A stretch of 64,000 nt of DNA from Chitinispirillales bacterium ANBcel5 (GTDB lineage: Bacteria; Fibrobacterota; Chitinivibrionia; Chitinivibrionales; Chitinispirillaceae). How positions within the stretch are numbered: position 1 is the stretch's first letter; every line of letters starts with the position of its first letter. A model generated the notes under the pieces. It was not told the DNA's origin, did no database searches, and saw only the letters and a list, made by a program, of their open reading frames with translations. The stretch lies in assembly GCA_029688955.1 (NCBI GenBank), contig JARUKZ010000004.1, positions 1-64,000 of the forward strand, written 5' to 3'. Of this stretch, positions 37,854 to 46,420 are shown in pieces. The position numbers were made by a program, and so were the translations under genes.

Positions 37854-38228
37854 TTAACGCTTTTGGTCAAGGAATTCACGTACTGTTTTTAAAAGAGTCT
37901 TAATTTCAAAGGGTTTTTCCAAAAATGCATCTCCACCTGACTCTCTGGCCATCTCTTTGTCGCTTTTTTGAGTGGCAGCAGTTAAAAACACCACTATGGG
38001 CATGTAGTTATCGGAACCTGTTTTTAACTTTTTACATATCTCCCAGCCATCAATGTCGGGGAGTCTTACATCAAGCAGGATGACTTTGGGTTTGTGCTTG
38101 TAGGCAAAGCGTATCCCTTCGCTTCCGTTTTGGGCTACAATAACGGATATGTTACGAAGGGTGAAGTTAACCTTTACTAATTCAGAAAGTGCTTTTTCGT
38201 CCTCAATAATCAGCACATCTATAGTCAT
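37854..38228 (-). CDS. Single-domain response regulator
   Basis: A stand-alone receiver domain of about 124 residues (start ATG at 38228, AGGA upstream; the TTG at 38237 is less likely). It shows the acidic pair near the N-terminus (IIEDE), phospho-acceptor D53 in LLDVRLPDIDGWE, T/A (FLTAA) and the conserved lysine in LEKPFE. There is no output domain, so it may act as a phosphorelay or motility-type element. It is convergent with the PBP gene, and no histidine kinase is adjacent. Its target is unknown. Confidence 0.88.
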   Translation of the reverse strand: MTIDVLIIEDEKALSELVKVNFTLRNISVIVAQNGSEGIRFAYKHKPKVILLDVRLPDIDGWEICKKLKTGSDNYMPIVVFLTAATQKSDKEMARESGGDAFLEKPFEIKTLLKTVREFLDQKR

Positions 38229-38457
38229 AGCAACCAATTCCTATAACGGTGTAGGGGTGATTACCTTTTTGGGCAATTACTAATAGTTCCACTGATCAAT
38301 ATGTGATTAGGGTAACTATAAATTAGTAAGCAACGAATATACCTTTTTTTACCATGGGCTTTTAATTAATACTACTACTTACAAAATGAATAGAGTATTG
38401 GCAGTGTTAAATCTGCAAAAAGAAGTGAGAAAAGCGAAGGGGTTTAAGAAAGCAGCT

Positions 38458-38493
38458 CTAACTTAATGCACCTTAAAAAGTGCATTAAGTTAG
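38458..38493 (-). terminator. Perfect inverted repeat downstream of the lipoprotein gene
   Basis: CTAACTTAATGCAC (38458-38471) and GTGCATTAAGTTAG (38480-38493) are exact inverted copies with an 8-base loop, ten bases after the stop of the minus-strand lipoprotein gene. Position and symmetry fit a terminator, but the stem is AT-rich and no long T-tract follows. A protein-binding palindrome is possible. Confidence 0.45.
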
Positions 38494-38503
38494 TAAAATC
38501 GGC

Positions 38504-38884
38504 TTACTCTTCAATTTTTTCGATCTTGGTCCCTATGTAATCTTTACTTAATCCAATGATATACTGTACATCACCATATCTTCTTCTAATATTTTCGGGA
38601 ATGAAGCTGTCCATAACTGACTCCGTGTCTGTATTCCCTTCCATTTCTACCGGAACAACTTCCATCACTCCGGCTGCAGCTCTTGGAGTGGCAACAACCT
38701 GAAGAACAGTTCCCTTGGGAAGGATAGCCCTGAAACCATCACTGTTACGATGTAACTCTGCTCTTTTGCTCATCTCTTCAGTGACTACGAATCTGTCACC
38801 TTTAACAACTTCATCTTTTGAACCACAGCCCATGAGCACGGTGATCAAAAGTGCTGACAACAGTACAGTTTTTAATTTTAACAC
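38504..38884 (-). CDS. Small lipoprotein, unknown function
   Basis: From the GTG start at 38884 (AAAGGAGG directly upstream; the longer TTG form at 38908 would run through this ribosome site) the product is about 126 residues. It has a clear lipoprotein signal peptide with lipobox VLMGC near residue 20. The mature part contains an SH3-like or GW-like short beta segment (GTVLQVVATPRAAAGVMEVVPVEMEG) but no identifiable domain. It is transcribed toward the receiver protein, with no shared operon. Confidence 0.6.
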   Translation of the reverse strand: MLKLKTVLLSALLITVLMGCGSKDEVVKGDRFVVTEEMSKRAELHRNSDGFRAILPKGTVLQVVATPRAAAGVMEVVPVEMEGNTDTESVMDSFIPENIRRRYGDVQYIIGLSKDYIGTKIEKIEE

Positions 38885-39100
38885 GGGTGCCTCCTTTGAT
38901 AGATTCAACTATCGTTTATCTTAAATATCCAGAAAACCAAAAAAAATTTACATATAGCCTCAAAATAATTCAATATTTTTAAATACATTTCATTATTAAT
39001 TATAACCGTTAATTCAATTTAATACAAGTTAATACGCTTTTGGGAGATGATACTCTTGAGGTTTTGCCGAAAATTGATGTTTAACTGAGACTGCGGGAGT

Positions 39101-39137
39101 AAGCAGAGACTATGATTTGTATTCCGGGTCTCTGCTT
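39101..39137 (-). repeat. Inverted repeat downstream of pepA
   Basis: AAGCAGAGAC (39101-39110) and GTCTCTGCTT (39128-39137) form a 10-bp stem with a 17-base loop, 24 bases beyond the pepA stop codon. It may act as a terminator for pepA, although no T-run is present on the minus strand. Confidence 0.4.
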
Positions 39138-39161
39138 TGGAGGTCGGGAGTAAAATGTGGC

Positions 39162-40556
39162 TTATTGTTTAAGAAGGTAATTCACTAATAATCTAACACC
39201 AAAGCCAGTTCCAAACTGCGGGATTTCAGCCTTGGCCGATCCTTCATTAAATGCCGTTCCTGCGATATCGATATGAGCCCAGGGTACATCCTCAACAAAT
39301 TCTTTGAGAAAAGCGGCACCGATTATGGAGCTGGCATGCCCGCGTTTGAATTTGGAAAGGTTTCGCAGGTCACTAATGTCACTTTTCAGCGATTCACTGT
39401 ATTCCTGATATAACGGTAGTCGCCACAATCTTTCACCACTCTGTTCGCCTGCTTCAAACAGATCCTGGGCTACTTTATCGTGATTACTAAACAGGCCAGC
39501 CACCACATCAGCAAATGCCACCATTACACCACCGGTTAGAGTTGCAAGGTCAACGATAGTGCTTGGTGAATACTTGTCCTTGCAATAGGAAATTGCATCA
39601 GCCAGTACAAGTCGTCCCTCAGCATCTGTATTACATATTTCTACCGTTTTACCGGAGTAGGAGCGATAAATATCACCGGGAAAAAATGCTGTTGAACCAA
39701 TAGCGTTGTGTGCTGCTGCTATGACACCTATGACATTACTATTTGGTTTTAATGTTCCAATACTTTTCATGATTCCAAGAACTGTAGCTCCCCCGGCCAT
39801 ATCTTCACGCATCGTTTCTATGCTTCCGGAAGGCTTAAGATTCTGTCCACCGGAATCAAATGTTATTCCTTTTCCTAGGATTGCGATCTTTTGCTCTTCT
39901 TTTTGATTACCGTTGTACTCGATAATGATCAATCTGGGAGGATAAACCGAGCCTTGCCCAACGGCCTGAATAAGCCCAAGCTTCTGGTGCTCAATCTCTT
40001 TTTCATCCAGCACGGTTACTTTCATCGAAAGCTCTTCTCCCAGTGTTTTTGCTTCTTTTGCCATTTGCTCGGGAGTCATAGTTGAAGCATTTTCATTCAC
40101 AAGGTCTCTGGTGTAATTAACAGCTTCACAGATTGATTTGGTTTTTTTAACTTCGTTTTCATTCAGAGTTTCTGTAATGATTTCAAGATCTTGCAAAAGA
40201 ACAGGTGGTTCCGATTTGTATTTACTGAATTTATAGGAACCAAGTAACGCCCCCTCTATACAGCTTGAAGCTAATTCATCATTAAGCCACTCTTTGTCTG
40301 AAAGTATAAGGGATACCTGGCTTCTTTTTGCTTCCAGGGCTATTTGAACCCCACGGGCAACGGCACTTCTCAGAACACGACTGGATATATCTTTTTGCTC
40401 TCCGACGCCGCAATAGATTTTTGCACTCTCACCTTCGTATCTTAGAGCTGTTTCAGTTTTTTTTCCGGAGAAATCTACTATTTTGGAATTGGAATTTTGG
40501 GCTATTGGAATGATCTGAGTTTGAAAATGTGCTGTTTTAGACAGATTAATTTTCAT
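39162..40556 (-). CDS. pepA: Cytosolic leucyl aminopeptidase (M17)
   Basis: Hexameric di-metal aminopeptidase that removes N-terminal residues in the cytoplasm. The catalytic half (about 200-464) has GKGITFDSGGQNLKP (metal-binding), KEEMAGGATV-like REDMAGGATV, the signature NTDAEGRLVLADAI and the TLTGG motif. The N-terminal domain is divergent. The ATG at 40556 fits the GGTGG ribosome site better than the GTG at 40565. It is divergent from fabD across about 180 bases of AT-rich sequence with likely promoters. Confidence 0.92.
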   Translation of the reverse strand: MKINLSKTAHFQTQIIPIAQNSNSKIVDFSGKKTETALRYEGESAKIYCGVGEQKDISSRVLRSAVARGVQIALEAKRSQVSLILSDKEWLNDELASSCIEGALLGSYKFSKYKSEPPVLLQDLEIITETLNENEVKKTKSICEAVNYTRDLVNENASTMTPEQMAKEAKTLGEELSMKVTVLDEKEIEHQKLGLIQAVGQGSVYPPRLIIIEYNGNQKEEQKIAILGKGITFDSGGQNLKPSGSIETMREDMAGGATVLGIMKSIGTLKPNSNVIGVIAAAHNAIGSTAFFPGDIYRSYSGKTVEICNTDAEGRLVLADAISYCKDKYSPSTIVDLATLTGGVMVAFADVVAGLFSNHDKVAQDLFEAGEQSGERLWRLPLYQEYSESLKSDISDLRNLSKFKRGHASSIIGAAFLKEFVEDVPWAHIDIAGTAFNEGSAKAEIPQFGTGFGVRLLVNYLLKQ

Positions 40557-40739
40557 GTATCCCACCTGAATTCAGAGTTTAAGATTTAAAATTCTGAGAT
40601 TATTTTGTGATAAGAATAACAAAAAGTGATTATTAAAAGATAAATATATATATTTGTTTAGTCTGCGTCTTCTATATTTAGGATATTTGCAAAAGTTGGG
40701 ACAAAGCGCTCTTCTGAAAAAAATTAGGGATAAGCAGTA

Positions 40740-41669
40740 ATGAGTAAAACAGCAGTTTTGTTCCCTGGGCAGGGAAGTCAGTATCTTGGCATGGGAAGAG
40801 ACCTTTTTAAAGAGGATACTCTTTTTAGGTCATTAATAGAAATGGCTTCTGATCTGACCGGGAAAAATGTGGAAGATATTTGTTGTAATGGTCCTGAAAC
40901 GGCTTTAATACGACCCACCTACCTTCAGCCGCTTATAGTTTCTATTTCCTTGTGCTATTTTAACCGTTTAGAGCAGCAGGGGCTTGGTGTTGATGTATTT
41001 GCGGGCCACTCTTTGGGTGAGATAAGTGCTCTGGCTGCAGCGGATGTTATCACTGTTGAAGAGGCGGTAACTATAGCGGTTAAACGTGGCCAGTTAATGG
41101 ACAAGGTCGCAAATGATCATAGTGGCGGGATGATGGCGGTGTTGATGCTTTCCGTTGAAGAGGTAAGAGCACTACTCAAAGACATTGGGGACCCAGAGAG
41201 AATCGTTATAGCAAATGATAATGCTCCCGGGCAAGTGGTAATCTCAGGTGAAACAGAGATGCTTCAAAAGTTCTGTGCCTACGGTAGAGGAAGACCAGTT
41301 ATGATTAAAGTTGCCGGTCCTTGGCATAGTCCCTTTATGAAAGAAGCATGCAGTGAGTACAGAGAGTGGGTTAAGCCTATTGAGTTTTTTGCACCTAAAA
41401 CACCTCTTATTTTGAACGCTACAGCAACCATAGAAAACAATCCCGAAACTATTAAACAACATCATATCGCTCAGCTTACCAACCCGGTATACTGGAGAGA
41501 CTGTATGACTACCCTCTCAGGGCTGTTTACCGAAACGATTTTTGAAGTCGGGCCGGGTAAAATTATCTCCGGGCTTGCCAGGGCAAATGGGTTACGAAGA
41601 GGTGTGAGCTATTTCTCTATAGATTCTTGTAAAAGCATTGATATGCTTATGCAGCAAGCCGCAGTTTGA
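40740..41669 (+). CDS. fabD: Malonyl CoA-acyl carrier protein transacylase
   Basis: Transfers malonyl from CoA to ACP for fatty-acid synthesis. The 309 residues show the N-terminal FPGQGSQY, the active-site serine S91 in AGHSLGE and a C-terminal histidine in the AGPWHSPFM segment, as in FabD. No other fab genes follow; ftsH is next after a strong terminator. The length and motifs are standard, and the start has a plausible ribosome site in the AT-rich leader. Confidence 0.94.
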   Translation: MSKTAVLFPGQGSQYLGMGRDLFKEDTLFRSLIEMASDLTGKNVEDICCNGPETALIRPTYLQPLIVSISLCYFNRLEQQGLGVDVFAGHSLGEISALAAADVITVEEAVTIAVKRGQLMDKVANDHSGGMMAVLMLSVEEVRALLKDIGDPERIVIANDNAPGQVVISGETEMLQKFCAYGRGRPVMIKVAGPWHSPFMKEACSEYREWVKPIEFFAPKTPLILNATATIENNPETIKQHHIAQLTNPVYWRDCMTTLSGLFTETIFEVGPGKIISGLARANGLRRGVSYFSIDSCKSIDMLMQQAAV

Positions 41670-41673
41670 TAGA

Positions 41674-41704
41674 GGTGGTGGCGTAATAACCCGCCCCCTT
41701 TTTT
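41674..41704 (+). terminator. Rho-independent terminator after fabD
   Basis: GGTGGTGG (41674-41681) pairs with CCGCCCCC (41691-41698) with one mismatch and a wobble pair, directly followed by a T6 tract. It begins four bases after the fabD stop and separates fabD from ftsH. Confidence 0.7.
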
Positions 41705-41845
41705 CTTCTAACTATTTCTTTTTCTTCCTTTCGTGTTGCGATGCTCCATTGCTTAATATAGGCCTGTTTTTAGGCATGCTGTTTGCTCTTGATTAAAGCA
41801 GCAAAACGGTTATGCCGTTAATCATTTCAAACGGAAGGACAAAAC

Positions 41846-43780
41846 ATGGCGGATAATGAGCTTGGTAGAGGAGCAGGTAACGGAAAAAACGGTGAGCCGG
41901 GTACTCAGGGCAAATTTGTAATGTGGCGTTTTTTGATGTGGGCTGCCATATTAACCATACTGTTTTCCTACATTTTTGGTAGTTTCACCTCAGAGCAGCG
42001 TGTTTCGATTCCCTACAGTGAGTTTAAAAACCAGGTCAGAACAGGGAACATTTCAGAAGTGATGATTCGTGGAGAAGAAATTGAGGGAGAGTTTGTTGAA
42101 TATTATACCGAAGAGATAGCAGATGGAGAAACTGTTGAATACAGTCACTTTGCTACAGTCAAACCACCCTTTGACGATTCTGATCTGATGGGGCTGCTTG
42201 AAGAGGGGAATGTAACCATTAATGCACAGACAACCGAGCGTAACTGGCTTTTCAGCACTATTTTACTCCTACTACCCTGGGCTTTGGTGCTCCTTTATTT
42301 TGTGTATGCCGGGGGCAGAATTCAAAGACAGATGAAAGGATTTGGTGGTGGTGGCGGGTTATTCAGTGTAGGAAAGTCAAAAGCCAAACGATTTGAAAAA
42401 GAGATGACCAATACCTCCTATGACCATGTTGCCGGTTTGAGTAATGCTAAAAAGGACCTTCAGGAGATTGTGGATTACCTTAAAGATCCGGGTAAATTTG
42501 CCAAACTTGGTGCCACTATTCCTAAGGGAGTTCTTCTGATGGGGCCTCCTGGGACCGGAAAGACTCTTCTTGCAAAAGCAACGGCAGGTGAAGCCGGGGT
42601 TCCTTTTTTCAGCACATCAGGCTCAGAGTTTATCGAGATGTTTGTCGGAGTAGGGGCTTCACGGGTACGGGATATGTTTGAAACCGCAAAAAAGGAAGCG
42701 CCGGCGATAATCTTTATCGATGAATTGGATTCTGTTGGAAGGGCCAGAGGGACCGGTTTAGGGGGCAGTCATGATGAAAGAGAGCAGACTCTTAACCAGA
42801 TCCTCTCTGAAATGGATGGTTTTGAGGCCCATCAATCTGTTGTGGTAATTGCGGCAACCAATCGTCCCGATGTTCTCGACCCTGCCCTTACACGGCCAGG
42901 GCGCTTTGACCGACAAATCGCTCTCGAATTACCACAGAAAACTGCGCGGTTAGACATATTAAAGATTCACGCAAGTCACGTCCCCGTTGATCCCGATCTT
43001 AACCTTGAGAAGGTTGCCGCCAGAACGGTTGGCTTTTCGGGGGCAGACCTGCAGAATCTGGTTAATGAAGCGGCTCTTCTTGCCGGCAGAAAAGATAAAC
43101 AAACGGTTGATATAAAAGATTTTGATGAAGCTCAGGATAAGATCCTTCTGGGCGCCGAAAGGGAAGATAAGCTTAATGACAGTGAGAAAAAGATAGTAGC
43201 ATATCATGAAGCGGGGCATGCCCTTGTAGCCAAACTCCTTCCTGAGGCAGATCCACTGCAAAAGGTGACTATCATCGCACGGGGAAGATCTCTTGGTGCT
43301 ACTGAGCAGATCCCTGATACCGACAGGCATAACTTTAACAGAGAATATCTTCTTAGTCGTATCTCTGTGGCTTTGGGTGGAAGAGTTTCCGAGAAGCTGA
43401 TATTTGATGAGTTTACCAGTGGCGCAGCACAAGACCTAAAGCACGTGACTCAGATTGCCAGAAAAATGGTCTGTCAGTGGGGTATGAGTGAAAAGATCGG
43501 GCCAGCGACCTTCACTCAGGGCGAAGAGCATCCTTTTTTGGGAAGAGATATGATACAGCAAAAGGATTTCAGTGAACATACTGCTAAAATGATCGATGAA
43601 GAGATTCAGCGTATTATCGTTGACCAGGAGCAGAAAACCTATCGAATTCTCAATGAGAACAAAGAAAAGCTTAACCGTCTTGCTGAAGCACTTATCGAAC
43701 ACGAAACCCTTGAAAATGGCGAAATAGAGAAACTCCTAAACAGTGTCGATACTTCTGAAAACTCACCTACCAAGAAATAG
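41846..43780 (+). CDS. ftsH: ATP-dependent zinc metalloprotease FtsH
   Basis: Inner-membrane AAA+ protease for quality control of membrane proteins and short-lived regulators. The 644 residues show two membrane helices (about 27-46 and 134-154) flanking the periplasmic domain. Walker A is GPPGTGKT (233-240), Walker B is [11 protein letters not shown], and the second region of homology ends RPGRFDRQI. The zinc site is HEAGH (454-458), with the third ligand in a distal acidic segment. The short disordered Gly/Asn-rich N-terminus is typical. A separate leader of about 140 bases follows the fabD terminator, so it probably has its own promoter. Confidence 0.97.
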   Translation: MADNELGRGAGNGKNGEPGTQGKFVMWRFLMWAAILTILFSYIFGSFTSEQRVSIPYSEFKNQVRTGNISEVMIRGEEIEGEFVEYYTEEIADGETVEYSHFATVKPPFDDSDLMGLLEEGNVTINAQTTERNWLFSTILLLLPWALVLLYFVYAGGRIQRQMKGFGGGGGLFSVGKSKAKRFEKEMTNTSYDHVAGLSNAKKDLQEIVDYLKDPGKFAKLGATIPKGVLLMGPPGTGKTLLAKATAGEAGVPFFSTSGSEFIEMFVGVGASRVRDMFETAKKEAPAIIFIDELDSVGRARGTGLGGSHDEREQTLNQILSEMDGFEAHQSVVVIAATNRPDVLDPALTRPGRFDRQIALELPQKTARLDILKIHASHVPVDPDLNLEKVAARTVGFSGADLQNLVNEAALLAGRKDKQTVDIKDFDEAQDKILLGAEREDKLNDSEKKIVAYHEAGHALVAKLLPEADPLQKVTIIARGRSLGATEQIPDTDRHNFNREYLLSRISVALGGRVSEKLIFDEFTSGAAQDLKHVTQIARKMVCQWGMSEKIGPATFTQGEEHPFLGRDMIQQKDFSEHTAKMIDEEIQRIIVDQEQKTYRILNENKEKLNRLAEALIEHETLENGEIEKLLNSVDTSENSPTKK

Positions 43781-43799
43781 TGAGTAAAAAGTTATTCCC

Positions 43800-44345
43800 T
43801 TAAAAGCATATCTCTGTCTCTCTAAATGAGGGCAGAGATGCGTCTTTATCGGAAAGTACAGGGTCTTTAACCGGCCAATCGATTTTAAGTTCAGGGTCAT
43901 TCCATTTAATCCCACGGTCCAATGAAGGAGCATAGGGATAATCTACTTTATACTGAAGCTCGCAGTTTTCGGTTAAGGTACAAAATCCGTGGGCAAACCC
44001 TTTGGGTACGAAAAGAATATTGAAATTTTCTTCGGTGAGCTCGAAGCTGCTCCATTTACCAAAGGTGGGGGACTGTTCCCGTAAATCCACCACTATATCC
44101 ATAACTGCTCCTTTAGTTACCCGAACCAGCTTGCTTTGAGCCGCCGGGGGAGCCTGAAAGTGTAGCCCTCTTATTACGCCTCTTTTTACAGACCTGGAGT
44201 GGTTGTCCTGAATGAAATCTGTATCTATGCCTGCATGTTGAAATTTTTCCCTTGAATAGCTCTCCAGAAAAAAACCCCTGTTGTCCCGAAAAACGTCGGG
44301 TTTTATCAAAATCACACCATTTAGTTCTGTTTGTAAAAACTCCAT
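43800..44345 (-). CDS. rfbC: dTDP-4-dehydrorhamnose 3,5-epimerase
   Basis: Third enzyme of dTDP-L-rhamnose synthesis, a double-sided beta-helix cupin. The 181 residues have GVILIKPDVFRDNRGFFLES, the catalytic histidine in RGLHFQAPPAAQSKLVR, and FVPKGFAHGFCTL, all diagnostic. It follows rfbA with a three-base gap on the same strand, forming a two-gene unit; rfbB and rfbD are not in this window. The product feeds O-antigen or other surface polysaccharide synthesis. Confidence 0.95.
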   Translation of the reverse strand: MEFLQTELNGVILIKPDVFRDNRGFFLESYSREKFQHAGIDTDFIQDNHSRSVKRGVIRGLHFQAPPAAQSKLVRVTKGAVMDIVVDLREQSPTFGKWSSFELTEENFNILFVPKGFAHGFCTLTENCELQYKVDYPYAPSLDRGIKWNDPELKIDWPVKDPVLSDKDASLPSFRETEICF

Positions 44346-44348
44346 ATC

Positions 44349-45236
44349 CTATACTTCCTCAAAATTTCCATTTGCAAGTTCAAGAAGATATTGTCCGTAG
44401 GCGTTGTGTTTCATGGGGTTTGCAACTTTAGTAAGCTGTTCTGAATCAATATAGTTAAGTCTATAGGCGATCTCTTCAGGGCAGGAAACTTTTTGGCCCT
44501 GACGGGTTTGTATCGTTTCCACAAACTCTGAAGCCTTAAGCATCGATTCGTGTGTTCCGGTATCCAGCCACGCTATGCCGCGGCCCAGGTTAACTACATG
44601 AAGCTGATTTTGTTCAAGATAGAGACGGTTAAGGTCAGTAATTTCCAACTCCCCCCTTTGGGACGGTTTAAGGGTTGAAGTTAGATCGCTTACGTTGGAA
44701 TCATAGAAATAGATACCGGGAATTGCATACTTTGATTTCGGTTCAGAAGGCTTTTCTTCAAGGGATATAGCCTTACCATCTTTATCGAATTCTACTACCC
44801 CGTATCTGCTTGGATCATGTACTCTGTAAGCAAAGATAGTGGCACCAGTTTCTCTGCTAATCGCTTCCCTGAGACACTGTACAAGCCCATGGCCCCAGAA
44901 GAGGTTATCACCTAAAATCAAGGCTGCAGGACTGTCTCCCAAGAATTCTTTTCCGATTATAAATGCCTGAGCAAGCCCCTCAGGGCGTTTCTGCTGAGCA
45001 TAAGAGAGGTTAATGCCCCATTGTTTTCCATCACCAAGCAGCTTCTTGAAACTTTCGCTGTCCTGTGGTGTTGTAATTATTAGAATATCCCGAATCCCCG
45101 CAAGCATCAGAATGGAAAGTGGGTAATAGATCATTGGTTTATCGTAAACAGGCATAAGCTGCTTAGAGACCGCTATAGTGATCGGGTAGAGACGAGTTCC
45201 CGATCCACCGGCAAGAATAATGCCTTTATACTTCAT
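44349..45236 (-). CDS. rfbA: Glucose-1-phosphate thymidylyltransferase
   Basis: First enzyme of dTDP-rhamnose synthesis, converting glucose-1-phosphate and dTTP to dTDP-glucose. The 295 residues show the nucleotide-binding start [35 protein letters not shown] and [12 protein letters not shown] (metal site), with normal length. It heads the rfbA-rfbC pair and is divergent from xerC. An isolated two-gene set suggests the rest of the pathway lies elsewhere in the genome. Confidence 0.95.
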   Translation of the reverse strand: MKYKGIILAGGSGTRLYPITIAVSKQLMPVYDKPMIYYPLSILMLAGIRDILIITTPQDSESFKKLLGDGKQWGINLSYAQQKRPEGLAQAFIIGKEFLGDSPAALILGDNLFWGHGLVQCLREAISRETGATIFAYRVHDPSRYGVVEFDKDGKAISLEEKPSEPKSKYAIPGIYFYDSNVSDLTSTLKPSQRGELEITDLNRLYLEQNQLHVVNLGRGIAWLDTGTHESMLKASEFVETIQTRQGQKVSCPEEIAYRLNYIDSEQLTKVANPMKHNAYGQYLLELANGNFEEV

Positions 45237-45376
45237 TTAATCTCCAAAGGTGCGAATAATCTGCAGTTGCAATTGCTATGAATATACATAAAATGATGCA
45301 GCCGGAACCACTCGACAAAAAAGGTGGCATGTTGTATTTACATTTAAACAGGTCCGGTATAGGAAAGAAGGTACAA

Positions 45377-46279
45377 ATGAAAACTGAACTGGAAAAGGTC
45401 ATCTTTGATTTTCTTGAATACACCAAAAAAGAAAAGGGGTACTCAGAAAACACCCTTTGTGCTTATAGAAGAGATCTTGCACAGTTCGTTGAATTTCTCA
45501 ATAAAGCAGGGGTGCCCCCATCAATCAAAACCTCTCTAAACAAATCGGCCATAAGAACATTTAGCTACTCAGTTCGGGAAAAAGGGCTTAAACCCAAAAC
45601 CCTTGCCAGAAAGTTAGCAGCAATAAAATCACTGTGTCATTACTGCGTAAAGCAGAAAATTTTGTCCGCCAACCCTTCAAAAGCACTCGCTACCCCCAGG
45701 ATAGAGAAACCACTTCCGGTCTTCCTAACCCGTTCTCAGGCTGAGGAGCTAAACAGTGCAGAAGCGCCAACCAAGGAACCGATTCGTAACAGAGCAATTA
45801 TTGAGCTGTTTTACGGTAGCGGTATCAGGCTGTCTGAGCTTCATGGGTTAAATATTGGCGATATCGACAAACACTCAATGACACTGAAGGTTTTAGGAAA
45901 GGGCAACAAAGAAAGGATCGTTCCGGTTACAAAGGTGGCCCTTGAGCTTACAGAACACTACCTGAGGGAAAGGGCACAGACGGGTTTATCTGACCCTGTG
46001 TTTACCACCAAAGAGGGAGCCAGGTTATCGAGAAGGCAGATAGAACGCATAGTATCAAAGGGGCTGCAGGGAGTGAGTTTGAGAAACAAAAGAAGTCCTC
46101 ATGTGCTCCGCCACTCATTTGCGACTCATTTGCTGGATGCCGGAGCAGACATACGGGCAGTTAAAGAGCTGCTGGGTCACGCCTCACTTTCCACCACTCA
46201 AATCTATACCCACGTATCCAAAGAACACCTATTAAAAGTGTATCGCCAGGCACATCCGCGGGCAGAAAAGTTTGAATGA
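45377..46279 (+). CDS. xerC: Tyrosine recombinase XerC
   Basis: Site-specific recombinase that resolves chromosome dimers at dif. From the ATG at 45377 (AAGAAGG seven bases upstream) it is 300 residues, the standard XerC/XerD length; the longer frame from 45278 adds 33 non-conserved residues. The N-terminal SAM-like core-binding domain (KGYSENTLCAYRRDLAQF) is followed by catalytic elements: R in YGSGIRLSEL, K in GKGNKERIVP, HxxR in HVLRHSFATH, the second H in LGHASLSTTQ and Y in IYTHV. It could be the single Xer of this lineage. No integrative element is near it. Confidence 0.88.
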   Translation: MKTELEKVIFDFLEYTKKEKGYSENTLCAYRRDLAQFVEFLNKAGVPPSIKTSLNKSAIRTFSYSVREKGLKPKTLARKLAAIKSLCHYCVKQKILSANPSKALATPRIEKPLPVFLTRSQAEELNSAEAPTKEPIRNRAIIELFYGSGIRLSELHGLNIGDIDKHSMTLKVLGKGNKERIVPVTKVALELTEHYLRERAQTGLSDPVFTTKEGARLSRRQIERIVSKGLQGVSLRNKRSPHVLRHSFATHLLDAGADIRAVKELLGHASLSTTQIYTHVSKEHLLKVYRQAHPRAEKFE

Positions 46280-46420
46280 GTTGGCTGTCCCCGCGCCAGT
46301 TAATACAACTGAATACTCCTTTCAGGGCTTTAGGTAAAAAGGTGCTTAATAGTGGGTGAATTCTATTTATATTATAGCTAATAGAGAGACGATAAAATTA
46401 AGCGATTAAGGGAGCGCGGT

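Noticed and set aside
45377..46279. Possible integrase of a mobile element
   Set aside because: The 300-residue tyrosine recombinase has the standard Xer layout, and there are no att-like repeats, phage or cargo genes around it.
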